Of a DNA stretch of 55,167 nucleotides, positions 1 to 9,042 are shown one piece after another. Below the pieces are notes generated by a model, which worked only from the letters and a program-made list of their open reading frames with translations, searched no databases and was not told the DNA's origin. The stretch lies in NCBI GenBank assembly GCA_001443545.1, contig LMAD01000013.1, forward strand, positions 1 through 55,167, in the 5' to 3' direction. The number at the start of each line of letters is the position of its first letter. Position 1 is the stretch's first letter. This stretch comes from Acidimicrobiaceae bacterium RAAP-2 (GTDB taxonomy: Bacteria; Actinomycetota; Acidimicrobiia; Acidimicrobiales; RAAP-2). Position numbers and translations under genes: made by a program.

Positions 1-489
1 TTTGGCATCCCTGGAATGGTCGCGCTGGACGGGCGACACATCGAGCAGTTGAACGCCATCTCGTGTGGATCTCCCGGCAACTGCAGTGCCGGTGGTGCCT
101 ACGGCAACGGCAGTCACGAACAGGCCTTCCTCGTCAATGAGGTGAATGGCCGATGGGGCACCCCGATGCTGATCTCCGGATTGACGGCGTTGAATCAGGG
201 CCACTTCACGTCAGTAACCAACATTTCGTGCAGTTCTGCCGGCAACTGTGGCGTCATCGGGACTTACAGCGCAGCGCAAGGCTACGTTCAGGCATTCGCG
301 CTGAACGAGACGAGTGGCGCATGGGGCGGTGCGACCGAGGTTGGCGCCCGATCGTTCCCTGGCGTGGTGGGAGCACACGCCAACGCCATTTCGTGCACCC
401 CGTCGAGCAGTTGCGCCGTCGTTGGCGTTCTCTTTCACTCAATGTCCGAGGACTCACTCTTCGTCCAGTCCACCGAGCCCACCTCGTAG
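1..489 (+). CDS. ISC/NC-repeat exported protein, C-terminal part (5' end outside window)
   Basis: The frame is open to the left edge (codons FGIPG precede the first Met at 16), so this is most likely the end of a longer gene. The visible part has three units of about 54 residues. Each begins with an ISC motif (residues 15, 70 and 124 counted from the Met) followed by a second Cys (GNC, GNC, SSC). The first two units then show a QAF-x-LNE-x-x-G-x-WG stretch. Such Cys-paired, Gly/Ser-rich repeats occur in exported beta-propeller-like proteins of high-GC Actinobacteria. The final repeat is short and the protein stops soon after. Function unknown; the call rests on repeat structure only. Confidence 0.7.
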   Translation, partial: FGIPGMVALDGRHIEQLNAISCGSPGNCSAGGAYGNGSHEQAFLVNEVNGRWGTPMLISGLTALNQGHFTSVTNISCSSAGNCGVIGTYSAAQGYVQAFALNETSGAWGGATEVGARSFPGVVGAHANAISCTPSSSCAVVGVLFHSMSEDSLFVQSTEPTS

Positions 490-1032
490 CGGATACTTCG
501 TTGGTCCGAAGCCGAGACCCATCGCGCAAAATTGGTTCCCAAACCCCACCGGCCCATTCGCGCGAGTTGTTCACTCGCACGCGCACGTTGGGTGGGTCGG
601 GACTCAGAACGTACTTTCTGATCGTCTGATTACGTGACAGCGAAGAGCGCTACCAATGTCCCTAGGAACTTCGCTTTGCTCGGCGCCGTCGAGCACCGGG
701 TAGCGAATCACGACTGTTCGTCGCGGTCGCCCTGACCGAGTACGTGGCTCGTGGTCTCGGGTCGGACGAGAAATCCCTTCGGCGCGCCATCCAACGGACG
801 CGCCAGGGATGGAATCGATGAAGCAAGTCGTGATCTCGTCGTTCGATAGTCACTACCGATGAGACGGCCATCGCTGATCTCGGCGACGGCACCACTTGGT
901 ATCGAAAACACGTTGCCCATCGCTTTCGTCATGTCGCATCCACGAGGTGGTTGCCCTACGACGTCGAGTCTCGAGAGAAAAGACCAGATCGTTCGAACCC
1001 ATCGTCCGGTTGCCCTGAAAGGACACACGTGG
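490..1032. other. Gene-free stretch between convergent genes
   Basis: This 543-base gap separates two convergent genes. The open frames in it are short, Arg/Ser-rich and overlap each other on both strands, with no domain-like sequence. I see no tRNA, clear terminator or repeat. It may contain decayed coding sequence, but I could not recognise any. Confidence 0.5.
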
Positions 1033-2739
1033 TTAGGGCACGGAAGCCACCGGCATGCCCAGCGGACAGGCTCGGGGATCCCAGGGCGCCAACGTCGGGT
1101 TCGAAATCGAGGGTGGCTGGAAACCGGCGCGAGCGGCCGCGGCCGCGGCGGCCGAGGACGCCGTCGTCGACGGCGTGGTCGGGTGTGTCGTGGTATGCGT
1201 CGTGGTGTGCGTTGCAGTCGACGCTGGCTGGTTGACCGCGAACTGGGTACCGGTCACCACCGTCACCTGGGCGCCGTTCGTGGTGGGGGCCTGCATGATG
1301 GTGACCGCACCGGTCATCGAATGAGCCACTGCCTCGGCGGCACCTATGGTGGCCGGCGAGGCGTACTCGACCAGGGTCTCGAGCTGTGTCGCCAGCACGG
1401 GCGTATTACCCGTACCCGCACCACGAAATCCCAGGGCCACCAATGAGTTGAGGGTGGCTGCAGCCTGGTTGGCAACGCCCGACCCGTTCACGACCGACAC
1501 CGTGACCGACGAGGGCGCGGGCAGCGGCCGACCGGTGAGGGTGTTCGTGGTGGGACTGATCTGGAGGAACTGGTCGATGGCGTGCATGTCGGGTACCAGC
1601 GACGGAAACTCGATCTCGCCCTTCGGGTAGCCGCCGTAGACGTACGAGACGTTCGGGCCGACCGAAACGGGGATGGTGAGCTGGGGTGCCCCGTTGATCT
1701 TGGCGGAGTGGAACGTGAGGAGCAGGTGCACCATGTCCGAGGTGGTGAAGGCATTGTCGAACTCGAGCTGGCCGGCCACGCTGTTCACCAGGCGTAGGTC
1801 GGTCACGGGATTTCCGAGTCCCTGCTTGGACACGGTGGACGCCAGTACGCGCAGGAACTCGTGGTCACGGTTGATCCGCCCGAGATCGCTCTGCAGTTCG
1901 TAGGGCCAGTAGGTGTGGACGCCGGTCTTCACGCTCGCCGGCCGGTACTGCAGGTGACGGGCCCGCACCACCTGCAACGCGTGGTAGCCGTCGAGGTGCA
2001 GGCAACCGGCCCGTGGGATGTTGAGACCCGAGTAGGCGTCAAAGACCGGCATGGGGAAGTACATGTTGATCCCACCCAGCGCGTTGACCACGTTGGCGAA
2101 GGTGTCGAAGTTCAACTCGACCGAGTGCTGAATCCCGATGCCGAAGTCCTGACGAATCACCTTGATCAACTGGGACTGGCCCTGGTAGAGGGCGGCGTCG
2201 ATCTTGTAGCCACCGTCGGGACCCGAGCGCGCGTTCGGCAAGAAGAGGTCACGCGGGATTGACAGGATCGACAGCGCCCGGGTCGCGGGGTTGAGGTGCA
2301 GGATCATGATGACGTCGCCGTTGATGCCGTTCACCCCGGCTGAGCACAAGCCGTAGGCGGCATTCTGCACCTTCAACGCACAGCGCGAGGTGGAGCCGAT
2401 CATGAGGATGTTCTGCGTGCCCGCGTCGGCACCCGTTGTCGCCTGAGAACTGAGGTTGTGGACCTCGACGCGATGGATTCGGGAGTTGAGATAGTAGAGG
2501 TAGCCGGCACCCCCCGCGACGATGAGCACGATAACGGCGCCGACGACGCCCAGGGCGATCCACCACGGCCGCGCGCGCGAGTGTCGCCGACCAGCGCGGC
2601 GTTGGTGGCGGCCGGCGCGCCGCGAGGGCACGCCCGCCCGCTCGTCGATGGCGCCAGCCAGCGCGCGCAGCCGTTGGGCATTGGGCACCTCGCCGAGCGA
2701 CACGCCATCCGACGGCCCTGAGTGACGAGAACGGGCCAT
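1033..2739 (-). CDS. LytR-CpsA-Psr (LCP) family cell-wall glycopolymer ligase with LytR_C tail
   Basis: LCP proteins attach teichoic-acid-like or arabinogalactan polymers to peptidoglycan from undecaprenyl-linked precursors on the outer membrane face. The protein (568 aa) has a basic cytoplasmic segment (1-58), one TM helix (about 60-85, ending YLYYLNSR), and an LCP domain (about 105-370) with the hallmark GDVIMILHLNP and SIPRDLFLPN segments and a RARH motif. A LytR_C domain (about 425-510, starting SVTVSVVNGSGVANQAA) follows, then a low-complexity His/Thr/Ala tail. A -10-like TACGAT (2754-2749 on the minus strand) lies 9 nt before the ATG, so the mRNA is probably nearly leaderless. No other cell-wall gene is adjacent. 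Confidence 0.93.
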   Translation of the reverse strand: MARSRHSGPSDGVSLGEVPNAQRLRALAGAIDERAGVPSRRAGRHQRRAGRRHSRARPWWIALGVVGAVIVLIVAGGAGYLYYLNSRIHRVEVHNLSSQATTGADAGTQNILMIGSTSRCALKVQNAAYGLCSAGVNGINGDVIMILHLNPATRALSILSIPRDLFLPNARSGPDGGYKIDAALYQGQSQLIKVIRQDFGIGIQHSVELNFDTFANVVNALGGINMYFPMPVFDAYSGLNIPRAGCLHLDGYHALQVVRARHLQYRPASVKTGVHTYWPYELQSDLGRINRDHEFLRVLASTVSKQGLGNPVTDLRLVNSVAGQLEFDNAFTTSDMVHLLLTFHSAKINGAPQLTIPVSVGPNVSYVYGGYPKGEIEFPSLVPDMHAIDQFLQISPTTNTLTGRPLPAPSSVTVSVVNGSGVANQAAATLNSLVALGFRGAGTGNTPVLATQLETLVEYASPATIGAAEAVAHSMTGAVTIMQAPTTNGAQVTVVTGTQFAVNQPASTATHTTTHTTTHPTTPSTTASSAAAAAAARAGFQPPSISNPTLAPWDPRACPLGMPVASVP

Positions 2740-2765
2740 ATCGACCCCATCGTACTTTCACCCGC

Positions 2766-3188
2766 TTGGCCGTGCCGGTCGACCCCGTTGCGCTAGAGCC
2801 GGCGATCATCGGCGAAGGCGACCCTCACGCGACCCGAGTGCTGAAGAACGACGTACTCACCAACGTCCTGCGCTTCGTCGTCACACGCGATTACGCCGGA
2901 CCCCGGATCGGTATAGCGATCGTCTACGACGTGGGGTCCCGGTCTTACCCACCGGCGTAGGCCGACCTCGGCCACCTCCGTGAACACCTCATGTTCCAGG
3001 GGTCGCCACCAGTGGCCAAGCTCCAACACGCCAGCCTGATCGAGGTCACGGCCGCTTGTTCAACGGCCGCGCGATGTCGGGCTGGATCGGTTGATGGAGC
3101 GGTCGAGGCACTCGAATACCGAGGACGCTCCAATCCCGAGATTCTCGGTGACGTTCCGCCGATTCACCTCGGTCGACTCCGAACGTAA
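2766..3188 (+). pseudogene. Decayed M16 (insulinase-type) zinc peptidase, N-terminal fragment
   Basis: One frame reads like the start of an M16 peptidase: NVLRFVVTRDYAGPRIGIAI, then VYDVGSRSYPPA, a TAG stop at 2958-2960, and in the same frame ADLGHLREHLMFQGSPPVAK. HLREH (2973-2987) is the HxxEH zinc motif in its usual context; family members normally read FAHLFEHLMFQGS here. About 30 codons later the frame appears to shift, because GRLFNG, matching the family's GGTFNG, lies in another frame (around 3053-3070). The catalytic domain is then lost and no C-terminal M16 half exists nearby. The in-frame stop, frameshift and truncation indicate a dead gene. It lies just upstream of the ECF sigma gene. 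Confidence 0.78.
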
Positions 3189-3283
3189 GGCGTGGTCCTC
3201 TTCCCCTAGCGTTCAACCAGCGTCGTGTGAAGGGATTCGCGCTATTCGGACATGTAGATGCGATGGGTCAAGCGAGGAAACTG

Positions 3284-3826
3284 ATGTCCAACAGGGATGA
3301 GGAGTTTGCGCGCGTTGTGGTTACGCACCGCAACGCCCTCTTGCGCTACGGACTGCGCCGTCTCGACAATCCTTCCGCCGCCGAAGACCTCGTGGCTGAA
3401 ACGTTCGTTGTCGTCTGGCGACGCTTCGATGAACTGCCCCCTCGGATTGAGGAGCTGTTTTGGCTCTACGGAATCGCTGGACGCGTGCTCGCCAACCTGC
3501 GCCGTGGACGTCAGCGGTCGATGCGGTTGGAGGCTCGCCTCGCCTTTGAGCGTGAAGGCGAGCTCGCGAACCCTCGCTACACCAGAGAAGACGTCGAGGC
3601 GTTACTCGCCGCGCTCGGTGAGTTGAGCCCGGAAGAGCGCGAGCTGATTCAGCTCACCTACTGGGAGAAGCTCTCGTATCGCGAGATAGGAATCGTGCTC
3701 GGTTGCAGCGAGAAGGCCGCTGGTATCCGCCTCTCGAGGGCTCGACGACAACTCCGTGAGCGGCTCAACCAATCCAGCACCGAGGAGACGGTGTCACCGC
3801 TGCGACGAGAAGGGACCGACTCGTGA
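3284..3826 (+). CDS. ECF-type RNA polymerase sigma factor
   Basis: A 180-aa alternative sigma factor of the extracytoplasmic-function group. Region 2 is visible as LRRLDNPSAAEDLVAETFVV followed by VWRRFDELPP (about 25-55). Region 4 is the helix-turn-helix from LSPEERELIQLTYWEKLSYR through EIGIVLGCSEKAAGIRLSRA (about 115-160). I chose ATG 3284 because GAGGAA lies 6-7 nt upstream; a GTG at 3227 would add 19 residues without a good ribosome-binding site. The next gene starts with a 4-base overlap and encodes a single-pass membrane protein, the usual sigma/anti-sigma arrangement. The signal is unknown. Confidence 0.9.
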   Translation: MSNRDEEFARVVVTHRNALLRYGLRRLDNPSAAEDLVAETFVVVWRRFDELPPRIEELFWLYGIAGRVLANLRRGRQRSMRLEARLAFEREGELANPRYTREDVEALLAALGELSPEERELIQLTYWEKLSYREIGIVLGCSEKAAGIRLSRARRQLRERLNQSSTEETVSPLRREGTDS

Positions 3827-4953
3827 AGGAGGACCTAGTCGGAAACGTGATGGCCGGCATTGACCCCGCGCGTGACCTCACCGACGAGACCCTTGACGAC
3901 CTCGTACCGCACGAGCAACTCATGTCCAAGATCAAGGCGGGTATTGGCGGCGCCGTACCCGAGCCCCGGACGGTACGGACACCCGCGTGGCGACGTTGGC
4001 CCGCGCTCGTCGGCGCGAGCGCCGCGGCCGTAGCGCTCGCGACAGCGGGAGCCGTCACCCTCTTCAGCTCGGCGCCAGCAATCAGTCAGAACGCTGCTGT
4101 TGGGCAACGCCAGAGTGTGCAGTCAACGGTCTCGCACGAGAAGGTCACGACGGGCACGGGAATCACACTGACCGGAGGCAGCGCGGTGGTGGGTTTTGAC
4201 GTCCGGCATCACCGCTACGTCCACCCGTTCCAACTGGACAACGGGGCGCTCACCGTCACGCCAGCCCCGGCCTCGATGGAGACGCCGACGGACGCGTCTG
4301 GATTCGCGAGACGAATCTGGGCGACCTCGCAGCTGCAAGGGTATTCGAAGCAGCCGCAAGTCTCGCTCGGTTTCGGAGTAGTCACCATCACGAAGCACGT
4401 GCGCGGCGTGCCCGTGGTCGACAAGGTTGCGGCGTGGGTGGGCCTCGCCTACGAGAACGCCCCCTATCACTGTCCGATGCAGACGGCTGGACCGTCAACA
4501 CAACAGCTCCTACGGCGAGCACCGTACAGCGGGATGGCGGCGGTTGTCGTGGGCCAGTCCTCTGGTTCACCCGCCGTGCTCTACATCGCCAAGAGCGTGC
4601 GCTGCGGGCGACTCTATCCGGCGCACCTGGCCAACGCGCTGGAGCAGTTCTCTCTGCCGTGGAGGATCGTCGGCCCGGTTGGCGCATCGAAGGTTAAAGT
4701 CAACGTCTCGCCGCCCCCGTGTGGACGCATCGTTGGCGACGCCGTTGCCGGGACCTGGCGTTCCGGGGTCCTGTCATCGGTCACGATCACCGAATACGGG
4801 ACCGCACCGGAGTACACCGCGGAGTTCCAAGCCTGTCCCGTTGCCGCGTCGGTGAGAAAGGTCATCGATCTCCGGGGCCCAACGTCACCGCACACTCGGT
4901 TCATCCACCCCACCGCGGGTCCGATGACCGTCGTCGCCAACTCCTACAAGTAA
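3823..4953 (+). CDS. Membrane-anchored putative anti-sigma factor with large extracytoplasmic domain
   Basis: The 376-aa protein begins on a GTG that overlaps the sigma-factor stop (GTGA), so the two are probably translationally coupled. Residues 1-58 are a short charged cytoplasmic segment, about 60-82 a single Ala/Val-rich TM helix, and the rest an exported Thr/Val-rich domain. No HxxxCxxC zinc anti-sigma motif is present. The call rests on position and topology; the sensor domain was not recognised. The external part contains five Cys residues that could form disulfides. Confidence 0.7.
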   Translation: MKEDLVGNVMAGIDPARDLTDETLDDLVPHEQLMSKIKAGIGGAVPEPRTVRTPAWRRWPALVGASAAAVALATAGAVTLFSSAPAISQNAAVGQRQSVQSTVSHEKVTTGTGITLTGGSAVVGFDVRHHRYVHPFQLDNGALTVTPAPASMETPTDASGFARRIWATSQLQGYSKQPQVSLGFGVVTITKHVRGVPVVDKVAAWVGLAYENAPYHCPMQTAGPSTQQLLRRAPYSGMAAVVVGQSSGSPAVLYIAKSVRCGRLYPAHLANALEQFSLPWRIVGPVGASKVKVNVSPPPCGRIVGDAVAGTWRSGVLSSVTITEYGTAPEYTAEFQACPVAASVRKVIDLRGPTSPHTRFIHPTAGPMTVVANSYK

Positions 4954-4966
4954 GAAAGGGGTGCTT

Positions 4967-5848
4967 ATGTCGCTACCGCTCCGGCGCCCACGCACGACGG
5001 TCGCCTTCACGGCCATCGTCGCCGTACTACTCTCGATGACCTCACTCACCACAGCTTCGCTCGGTGCTTCATCGAGACCCGCAACGTCACCCGCGACCTG
5101 TCGACCGAGTCAACTACTCCCCTCGATGAGTCCACCACGGGGCACCTACTCGTCATCCGCTGGCTTCCGGGCGACACTGTGGTTCAAGAACACCGGCGCA
5201 ACGTGCGCACCCATCGTCGACAACGTCCCCGTGCAGGCGGTCAGTGGGCCGTCCCACCGGCCGGTCGGAATCAGTTCGTTGAGTGGAACGGTCGCCTACC
5301 CAATGTTGGTCCTGGGTAACGGCGACTTCGTCTACGCCACTGTCTCGATCGGTTCAATCTCGACCGCCCAATTCAAAGCGCTGGTCCGCGTGCACGGCAG
5401 TTCGTGCTCTCCAAAATACGCCGAAGGAATCGAGGTGCTAGCGAACCCCAAGATCGCCAGTGACTCGTGGCCGTCGCACTACTTCGCCCTGCCCGAGCGG
5501 GTACCGGTCTGTACCAAGGACTACTTCAACGTCAGCGCCGGGGTCATTGAAAAAACGCCGGTTGGCTTCATCAAGGGCCGACTCGAAACCAACGGTGGGC
5601 CGGGACAGTCTTCGAGGTATCGACCGTACCCGGGAACGGTCTGGGCGACGGCCAGAGGCGGTGAGCTCTTTGGCGCCACGGTTCCGGCCAGCGGGTACTT
5701 CGAGTTTCGAGTCCCGGTGGGGACGTACCAGCTGACGGGATCCTCTCCCCTGTACGGAGGCGGCACGTACCGTTGCCGTGGAACCCTCACGTTGACGGTA
5801 GAAGCAAACGCGACCGTCAAAGAGAACGCCATCTGCGTCGAGAAGTGA
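4967..5848 (+). CDS. Secreted protein with DUF4232-like middle region, third gene of the ECF operon
   Basis: It starts 13 bases after the anti-sigma gene. ATG 4967 is preferred because the AAAGGGG ribosome-binding sequence (4955-4961) would abut the alternative GTG at 4961. The 293-aa product has a typical signal peptide (basic 1-9, hydrophobic about 11-34) and no later TM. Residues about 62-160 (ATLWFKNTGATCAPI and onward) resemble small beta-sandwich exported domains of the DUF4232 type; the C-terminus (about 205-293) resembles a carboxypeptidase-regulatory-like fold. It may be the output or sensed partner of the sigma/anti-sigma pair. Family assignment is tentative. Confidence 0.72.
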   Translation: MSLPLRRPRTTVAFTAIVAVLLSMTSLTTASLGASSRPATSPATCRPSQLLPSMSPPRGTYSSSAGFRATLWFKNTGATCAPIVDNVPVQAVSGPSHRPVGISSLSGTVAYPMLVLGNGDFVYATVSIGSISTAQFKALVRVHGSSCSPKYAEGIEVLANPKIASDSWPSHYFALPERVPVCTKDYFNVSAGVIEKTPVGFIKGRLETNGGPGQSSRYRPYPGTVWATARGGELFGATVPASGYFEFRVPVGTYQLTGSSPLYGGGTYRCRGTLTLTVEANATVKENAICVEK

Positions 5849-6156
5849 CCACGACACGCAGTGCTCGACATCAAGGTGGCTGTTGATTCGCGGCTTCGTC
5901 GAGCGCGTTCATTTCTATTCGAATACGCATCAACCTGATGACTCACGGCTTCATCGTGCTCGGCTTGGGTTCGCCAAGACCCGTATTCCAGCAAAGCGAT
6001 CGAAGCGTTTCACCGCAGTGAGTGAGTTCTTGTATCTTCTGGGTTCAGGCCAGTTTGGTCAGACGGAAGTAGTCGGGCCTAAGTCGCGGGGACATTGCGA
6101 AGTCCGACACCAAAGGAAAGCACTCGTCGTTTGAAGGGAACGCTACGTCGCACGGT
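5849..6156. other. Gene-free stretch
   Basis: This 308-base gap follows the ECF operon. It contains one 83-codon open frame (5883-6134) with no start context and no recognisable sequence. No terminator or repeat was identified. Confidence 0.4.
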
Positions 6157-6570
6157 ATGGAAGACGACATCGAAGGTCGCGTACGTGGTCGCACCGCGGG
6201 GCTCCGTCGCGCCGTGGTGGCTCGGCTCAAGCTCATCGTCGCCGCCGCGATTGTGGGCGGGTTCGCGCTATGTTTCGCGATCACACTCAGCGCTTCCGTG
6301 GGCAAACACTTTGAGTACTCGTTACTCAGCGAGTCCTACGGAACGTTTCTGTTCCTCGGTGGCCTGCTGGCACTCTTCACGTGGTGGCGTTACCGGGACA
6401 CCGTGCGTCGCCTGCCCGACAGGCTGGCCCGTTCCGCGGGGCAGCCCGAGGGGGTCGCGACCGACCTGGGGCGCTGGTACTCCCAGGGCTCACTTGGTAC
6501 CTCTACCAGTTGGGAGAAACCCAGCGTGGCCGGCGAGGAGGACCCGGACCCGGACCGTCCGGCACGGTAG
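6157..6570 (+). CDS. Small membrane protein with two predicted TM helices
   Basis: The 137-aa product has a basic N-terminus, TM1 about 27-46 (IVAAAIVGGFALCFAITLSA), a short loop, TM2 about 57-77 (YGTFLFLGGLLALFTWWRY), then a soluble acidic/Pro-rich tail ending DPDPDRPAR. The nearest purine-rich sequence (GAAGGGAA) is too far upstream to be a convincing ribosome-binding site, so the start is uncertain. No family recognised; reality is inferred from the clean two-helix pattern. Confidence 0.55.
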   Translation: MEDDIEGRVRGRTAGLRRAVVARLKLIVAAAIVGGFALCFAITLSASVGKHFEYSLLSESYGTFLFLGGLLALFTWWRYRDTVRRLPDRLARSAGQPEGVATDLGRWYSQGSLGTSTSWEKPSVAGEEDPDPDRPAR

Positions 6571-6898
6571 GTCTGGTTCGTACCGCGCTCGATGTCGTGC
6601 TAACAGTTCCCCAGCGAATCTCGTCCAGTCCCCGCGAGCAACCCGTAGTGGGTTACGTGGAAATGGGCTGAGCACCGTTAAATCATTGGCCGTGTCGCGT
6701 CTTGGCCACCCTGGGCGTCAACGACGTTGCTTGTGCCGGGCGTTACGACGCCACTTCATGGCGTCGGGCCTCAGACGCGTGTTCAATGAGATACCAAACC
6801 TCGTAATTTCTGACTGGCACCGAACAATAGTCAGGTGAGAATGCGGATGTCTCCGGGCTGCTTCATTGCGGATGCCGATCGTTGTGGAAGGGAGACAC
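6571..6898. other. Gene-free stretch with two hairpins
   Basis: No coding sequence is supported here. A perfect 7-bp hairpin, CGACGCC (6746-6752) with GGCGTCG (6760-6766) around a 7-nt loop, could end the preceding transcript although no T tract follows. A weaker inverted repeat, CTGACT (6810-6815) with AGTCAG (6829-6834), lies in the lower-GC stretch upstream of the next gene and could be a regulatory site. Confidence 0.45.
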
Positions 6899-8032
6899 GT
6901 GACGACTCATCAGCAGTGGAGACGATTCATCACGAGTACCCTCATAGTTGCTGTATTGATGGGGCTATCGCTGGTTGTTCTTGTGCGCGCCAGTTCGCCT
7001 TCTAATTCAGTCGATAGCCCTTCGACAAACTTGCACCGCGTTGCGAAAGGGGTGCCCTCGAACTTCCTCGCGCAGTGGACTACTCCGGCACGAGGCGACG
7101 TCCTCGAATTGTTCTCGACCAAGAGCGGGCATGCTTTGAATGAAATTGTCAATTTCCAACACGCCATCGGGTCTCCTCATATTGAAGGGCCATTTCGATC
7201 CGGGAGTGGCACCGTGTGGCTGACAACAACGTCGGGACCTATCGCAACCAGCAATATTGCGGGCGGTGATCCGCAACCCAATAGTTGCAGCGCGACGGTG
7301 ACGGCACTGTCTCCACTTACTCATCGATCGACTGTCGTCTATCGCGCCCCAGCCTCCGTGCAGTTTGGTGACACGGTGCCGAACGCTACGGGTGAGCGAT
7401 TCGCCTATCTCGACGGCGGTTGTAGCACCGGCTTCATGAATGCCCACGTGGTAATACGTTCCACCTCCAGTGGTGCCAAGGTGACTATTGGCCGCCATGC
7501 CTTGCCATGTCACGTCATTTCGACCCCCTCATGGAGCCCGAATGGTTCACTGCTAACTTTCGCTTACTCCCCGTCGGCCCTTACGCCGGGGTCACAATTC
7601 GTCCCTCGGGGCTATTGCCAGGCGCCCGCCGCCGGCGAGATTGCGGAGGTGTCAACATCCCGGTCGAGTGAGATCCTTCCAGATGAACTGACGAAGGCGC
7701 CCCCTGGATGCCAGTACACGCAAAGTGTCTTCGACTCACCGGGCATGGTCGCGGTCGAATCGTGCGGGCCCATTGGGCGTTCGTCGACCTACCTCGTGCA
7801 ACTGAATCGCCATCGAACGGTGCTCCTTCGAATTGCGCTGAAGCCCAACTCAGACCCGACCTCACTATCGGTCTCTCCGAACGGCAGCTATGTCCTCGTG
7901 AATGAGTACCAGGCCAACGCGCTTCCTGGAAATGATCCGCTCGACTGGGTGTGGGTATTCGACGGGCACCATTTGAAAGTGATTGGCCGATACCTCGACT
8001 CGTCCGAGTCGGTTACGTCGGCCTCGTGGTAG
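6899..8032 (+). CDS. Membrane-anchored TolB/WD40-like beta-propeller protein
   Basis: I chose GTG 6899 because GGAAGGGAG ends 4 nt before it. The 377-aa product has an N-terminal signal anchor (about 10-31, ending VVLVRASS) and an exported domain. Several segments resemble propeller blades of the TolB/DPP-IV-N type: TPSWSPNGSLLTFAYSP, SLSVSPNGSYVLVNEYQ and NATGERFAYLDGG. Paired Cys residues suggest disulfides outside the cell. It is the first of a run of unrelated exported proteins. No enzymatic motif; probably a binding or sensing protein. Confidence 0.75.
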   Translation: MTTHQQWRRFITSTLIVAVLMGLSLVVLVRASSPSNSVDSPSTNLHRVAKGVPSNFLAQWTTPARGDVLELFSTKSGHALNEIVNFQHAIGSPHIEGPFRSGSGTVWLTTTSGPIATSNIAGGDPQPNSCSATVTALSPLTHRSTVVYRAPASVQFGDTVPNATGERFAYLDGGCSTGFMNAHVVIRSTSSGAKVTIGRHALPCHVISTPSWSPNGSLLTFAYSPSALTPGSQFVPRGYCQAPAAGEIAEVSTSRSSEILPDELTKAPPGCQYTQSVFDSPGMVAVESCGPIGRSSTYLVQLNRHRTVLLRIALKPNSDPTSLSVSPNGSYVLVNEYQANALPGNDPLDWVWVFDGHHLKVIGRYLDSSESVTSASW

Positions 8033-8117
8033 GCGTCCCTCGCTCTAACGCACTTGTGCGCCGGCAGCCCGTCGTAACCAATCGACGTGGCCTTCTAGGA
8101 ATGAGAGGATTCGACAA

Positions 8118-8753
8118 GTGACGACTCGAATGGTCTTTACCGCGCGAGCACTTCCGGCCTTCACGTTATTCCTTGTCCTAGGCATCGCGACGCAGTCCCC
8201 GGCATTGAGTGCATCCAGTCTCAATGGTCCCGTCGCCTCCGTTGGACACCGCGCGTCGAATGCACGCAGTTGCTTCGGAACAACAGCCCTCAAGACAGAC
8301 CGGGCGAGCCTTCATTATCCTTCGTGCTGGCATCTGAGCAAGTACCCGGACGAGTCAACGATGACGAGCGTCCTGGCCTTCCTGTCGAATCAGCCGACAC
8401 GTCCACCGTGTGACACCACGCGTTCCGCAACGACCACCACCACCCGCTGTGGCTTCCCAATCAAGACCCTCGAGAATGGTGGCGTGCTGGTCATATTCGT
8501 CGAAGGTGGTATGCCCGGTTGGACGATTGCCAACCAGACCGGACAACGCGTTGTCGTAGACCATCACGTGGCCCGAGAGACGGTGGGCTCTAAACCGTAC
8601 GGCTCCCTCCACGCGACGGAAGAGTTCACGATCTTCATCGATAGAGGCATACCGGACAACTACTACGAACTCGACGCATTCTTCCGCAACCCCGGAGTCG
8701 CGCAGGACCGACGACTACTTCAAAGGATGCTCTACTCGATGCGTATTGAGTAG
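8118..8753 (+). CDS. Secreted protein of unknown function
   Basis: GTG 8118 is preceded by AGAGGA at a workable distance. The 211-aa product has a signal peptide (about 1-31, ending ALSAS). The mature part contains CFGTTALKTDRASLHYPSCW, a Thr-rich stretch with TTTTTRCGF, and a conserved-looking EEFTIFIDRGIPDNYYELDA near the end. Four Cys residues lie in the exported part. I do not recognise the family. It is 85 bases downstream of the beta-propeller gene and may share its transcript. Confidence 0.7.
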   Translation: MTTRMVFTARALPAFTLFLVLGIATQSPALSASSLNGPVASVGHRASNARSCFGTTALKTDRASLHYPSCWHLSKYPDESTMTSVLAFLSNQPTRPPCDTTRSATTTTTRCGFPIKTLENGGVLVIFVEGGMPGWTIANQTGQRVVVDHHVARETVGSKPYGSLHATEEFTIFIDRGIPDNYYELDAFFRNPGVAQDRRLLQRMLYSMRIE

Positions 8754-9042
8754 GCACCTGTGTTCGCGACGCCGTGTGGTTTGCAGTCACGTGAGGGGAT
8801 GCAACACCTAGGAGCTATCTTCACAATTCAGGACTCAGTTCGTACAAGCCAGTGCCGGTGCGGATCGGTGACGTTCGGCCACTGCGTTGAACACTGGAAT
8901 GAGTGGAGAAGGCTCGACGTGTACGTGAGTCAACCAAACACCTACTGACCCATGTTGGTCTTGTTGAGATTCGTTGCGGCGATCCAAAGAACTCGTAATT
9001 CAAACTCCGTTGACCGCAGTGTTGAGGGTGCACAATGGACCC

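Noticed and set aside
859..1446. 195-codon plus-strand frame
   Set aside because: It runs antisense into the LCP gene and is an Arg/Gly-rich composition artefact.
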